This document shows, one piece after another, positions 62,046-64,000 of a stretch of DNA of 64,000 nt. Origin of the DNA: Deltaproteobacteria bacterium (GTDB lineage Bacteria; Desulfobacterota; Syntrophia; Syntrophales; UBA5619). The position numbers were made by a program, and so were the translations under genes. Location of the stretch: the NCBI GenBank assembly GCA_021372695.1, contig JAJFTY010000044.1, positions 1 through 64,000 on the forward strand, written 5' to 3'. The number at the start of each line of letters is the position of its first letter. Position 1 is the first letter of the stretch. The notes below the pieces were generated by a model. The model saw nothing but the letters and a program-made list of their open reading frames with translations, was not told where the DNA came from and searched no databases.

Positions 62046-63134
62046 TTGCGGTCCTTTGGGGAGAGGCTGGAGGAAATCTGGGCGGGTAAACGGATGGGAG
62101 TCGCAAACCATACCGTTGCCGCAGCCCTCCGCCTTCTCTCCCTCCCCTACGCCGCGGCGGTCGCCCTGCGAAACCGCCTCTACGACCGGGGGATTCTCCG
62201 GCGAGAGCAACTCCCGGTCCCCGTCATCAGCGTCGGGAACATCACCGTGGGCGGGACCGGAAAAACGCCGACGGTGATCTTCATCGCCAATCTCCTGAAG
62301 CAGCGGGGCTTCCACCCGGCCGTGCTGAGCCGGGGCTACGGCGGCCGCTCGGGCGCTGCCGTCCGCATCGTCTCCGACGAAAACGGCATCCTCTGCGGGT
62401 GGCGGGAAGCCGGAGATGAGCCGGTCCTGATCGCCAGAGCTGCTCCGGGGGTCCCGGTCCTGGCGGGCAGCAGAAGGCTCCTCACCGGCCGGGAGGCTGT
62501 TCGAAGATTCGGCGCCGATGTGTTGATCCTGGATGACGCTTTCCAGCACCGGGCCCTCTGCCGAAATCTCGACATCGTCCTCGTCGATGCGCTCTGCCCC
62601 CTGGGAAACGGCTTCATCCTCCCGCGCGGGCCGCTCCGCGAAACGCCCAAGGCCCTGCGCCGCGCCCACCTGATCCTTCGCACCGGCGCGGAGGAGGAAC
62701 CGGGCGGCGAGCCGCTGCCGAAGGCCTCCAGGCTTCCCTCCTTCCGGGGTATCCGCCGGCCGCTGGGGCTTGTCGAGGCGAAAACCGGACGGGTGCGGCC
62801 GCTCGCGGAACTCAAGGGCGTCAAGGTGTGCGCTTTCGCCGGAATCGGCCGGCCGGGATCCTTCCGCAGGAGCCTCTCCCGGCTGGACGCCGATATCGTC
62901 TCCTTCCGTGCATTTCCCGATCACCATCCCTACTCCCGCGCCGACATCGATGCCCTTCGGATTCTCGCCCGCGAGAGCGGCGCCACGAGGATCGTCACCA
63001 CCGAGAAGGACGCCGCGCGTCTGGCAGACCATCCCGATCTCCTCCGCGAGCTCACGCTCCTCCGGATCGGGATGGAGATCTCCCCCGCCGAACCATTTGC
63101 GGAGTTGATTTTTTCCGCCATTGCGATTAAGTAG
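62046..63134 (+). CDS. lpxK: Tetraacyldisaccharide 4'-kinase LpxK
   Basis: LpxK phosphorylates the lipid A disaccharide at the 4' position. The 362-residue protein starts at TTG 62046 (GGGAGGG upstream). The P-loop is ISVGNITVGGTGKTPTVIFIANLL (near residue 60-70). AVLSRGYGG and VLILDDAFQHRALCRNLDIVLVD (the family DDxxQ motif) follow, as does FPDHHPYSRADID with the catalytic Asp/His. The length is normal. Confidence 0.94.
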   Translation: MRSFGERLEEIWAGKRMGVANHTVAAALRLLSLPYAAAVALRNRLYDRGILRREQLPVPVISVGNITVGGTGKTPTVIFIANLLKQRGFHPAVLSRGYGGRSGAAVRIVSDENGILCGWREAGDEPVLIARAAPGVPVLAGSRRLLTGREAVRRFGADVLILDDAFQHRALCRNLDIVLVDALCPLGNGFILPRGPLRETPKALRRAHLILRTGAEEEPGGEPLPKASRLPSFRGIRRPLGLVEAKTGRVRPLAELKGVKVCAFAGIGRPGSFRRSLSRLDADIVSFRAFPDHHPYSRADIDALRILARESGATRIVTTEKDAARLADHPDLLRELTLLRIGMEISPAEPFAELIFSAIAIK

Positions 63135-63166
63135 CGGCCAGAAGGAACACCCATGGAGCGTAGCCG

Positions 63167-64000
63167 GTGAAATCCGAGCGTCTGGTTGATATTCTGCTCT
63201 TCTGCTTCCGGGCCATACCCACCCCGCTGCGGAGAGCTCTGTTCGTCGGTTTCTTCCGGCTCTTCTATTTGTTCGTTCCCCGCCAGCGCCTCATCGCGCA
63301 CCACAACCTCCGGTGCGCGTTCCCTGAAAAAAGTGAGGCTGAGATCCGCCAGATCGTCCACGGAGTCTACCGAAACATGGGTCTCGTGGCCGCGGAATTC
63401 TTCGACATCCCCCGCCTGACCCGGGAGAACATCGGAGAACTCGTCGACGCGCAAGGGCTGGAGAACTGTCGGAAAGCCCTGGAAAAGGGAAAGGGGGTCC
63501 TGATGTTCGGGGCCCACTTCGGAAACTGGGAGATCGAGGCCATAGCGGCTTCCCTTTTCCTCAAGCCCTTTGTGGCCATCTACCGCTGCCTCGACAGCCC
63601 GCTTTTGGAGCGGCTTGTGTTCAAGGTCAGGACGGCGACCGGGAATACGCTTCTCGAAAAAAGCCGGGCGATGCGGCCCATGCTCAAAGCCCTCAAACAT
63701 AACGAAATGGTGGCCATTCTGATCGACCAGAATATGGACGTCTATGAGGGGGTCTTCGTCGACTATTTCGGCCGGCCGGCCTGTACCACGGACGGCCTGG
63801 CCATCCTCGCCCTCCACACCGGCGCGCCGGTTCTGCCGGGCTACATGTTCCGGCAACCGGATGGACGGTACCGGTTCGTCGTGGGTCCCGAGGTCGACCT
63901 CATTGACACGGGCGACCGGAATGCCGATATCGTCGCGAACACCCAGCGCTTCATGAAGGTGATCGAGGAGACCGTCCGCCAGTACCCCGATCAATGGCTT
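63167..64000 (+). CDS. lpxL: Lipid A biosynthesis acyltransferase LpxL/HtrB (partial at window edge)
   Basis: This late acyltransferase adds a secondary acyl chain to lipid A. The frame from GTG 63167 stays open to the end of the window (278 codons). It has an N-terminal membrane segment (RALFVGFFRLFYLFVP), the catalytic HX4E motif in FGAHFGNWEIEAIA, YRCLDSPLLERLV and ILIDQNMDVYEGVFVDYFGRPA. The C-terminal end is beyond 64000. It lies 32 bases after lpxK. Confidence 0.9.
   Translation, partial: MKSERLVDILLFCFRAIPTPLRRALFVGFFRLFYLFVPRQRLIAHHNLRCAFPEKSEAEIRQIVHGVYRNMGLVAAEFFDIPRLTRENIGELVDAQGLENCRKALEKGKGVLMFGAHFGNWEIEAIAASLFLKPFVAIYRCLDSPLLERLVFKVRTATGNTLLEKSRAMRPMLKALKHNEMVAILIDQNMDVYEGVFVDYFGRPACTTDGLAILALHTGAPVLPGYMFRQPDGRYRFVVGPEVDLIDTGDRNADIVANTQRFMKVIEETVRQYPDQWL

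Overview
The window reads as a chromosomal segment of a Gram-negative anaerobe, most likely a deltaproteobacterium of the Syntrophus/Smithella type. This is inferred from the Bam-Lpx-Lol outer-membrane cluster, a tripartite tricarboxylate transporter, an ADP-forming acyl-CoA synthetase, a DUF2275 anti-sigma factor and a flavoredoxin-like protein. The right half is GC-rich, conserved and densely coded. The left 31 kb is accessory: lower or mixed GC, insertion sequences, an integrated element and several frameshifted genes.

Region 1 (1-7.2 kb, minus strand) is a compact pyrrolysine cassette in transcription order mtbB, mtbC, pylT, pylSc, pylB, pylC, pylD, pylSn. It ends in a truncated pterin-binding methyltransferase and the start of another gene leaving the window. 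The mtbB frame is interrupted by one in-frame TAG (6127-6129) in the GL(O)VGVGDPLGM context known for the pyrrolysine of dimethylamine methyltransferase. A tRNA with a CUA anticodon lies at 5006-5079. The set should make pyrrolysine from lysine (PylB, PylC, PylD), charge it to tRNA-Pyl (split synthetase PylSc plus PylSn) and insert it in MtbB, which would pass a methyl group from dimethylamine to the corrinoid protein MtbC. Three genes of the cassette also end in TAG, and two of these stops lie in frame with the next gene.

Region 2 (7.2-11.4 kb) holds alanine dehydrogenase, an AGXT2-like aminotransferase and a (methyl)malonate-semialdehyde dehydrogenase: a plausible beta-alanine or beta-aminoisobutyrate degradation set. 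Region 3 (11.4-18.4 kb) is an IS pile-up (an IS5-like element, a complete IS21-type element with a frameshifted istA, a chimeric IS1595 remnant) followed by a frameshifted MFS carrier. Region 4 (18.4-25.2 kb) is an integrated element: iteron-like origin, primase-helicase, small HTH protein, unknown protein and tyrosine integrase. It abuts a 3' fragment of tRNA-Gln(CUG) at 25132-25180. The intact tRNA and the other end are not in the window, so the element may reach past its left edge and could include the pyl cassette.

Region 5 (25.2-34 kb) holds an extra Skp-like chaperone, a TctABC uptake system with a TetR regulator and a palindromic operator, a frameshifted Usp protein and small redox or radical-SAM genes. 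Region 6 (34-50.9 kb) holds housekeeping and envelope genes: an AtpI-like pair behind a sigma-54-type promoter, PilZ, PhoA, an ECF sigma/anti-sigma pair, glnS, an ADP-forming acyl-CoA synthetase, two Hsp20 proteins, an inositol monophosphatase, a RodZ-like protein, tatA, ssb and lysS. Region 7 (50.9-64 kb) is an outer-membrane operon: lolC/E, lolD, bamA, skp, lpxD, lpxA, a GnnA-like oxidoreductase, lpxB, msbA, lpxK, lpxL. It covers lipoprotein export, barrel assembly and lipid A synthesis. fabZ and lpxI/lpxH are absent from it.
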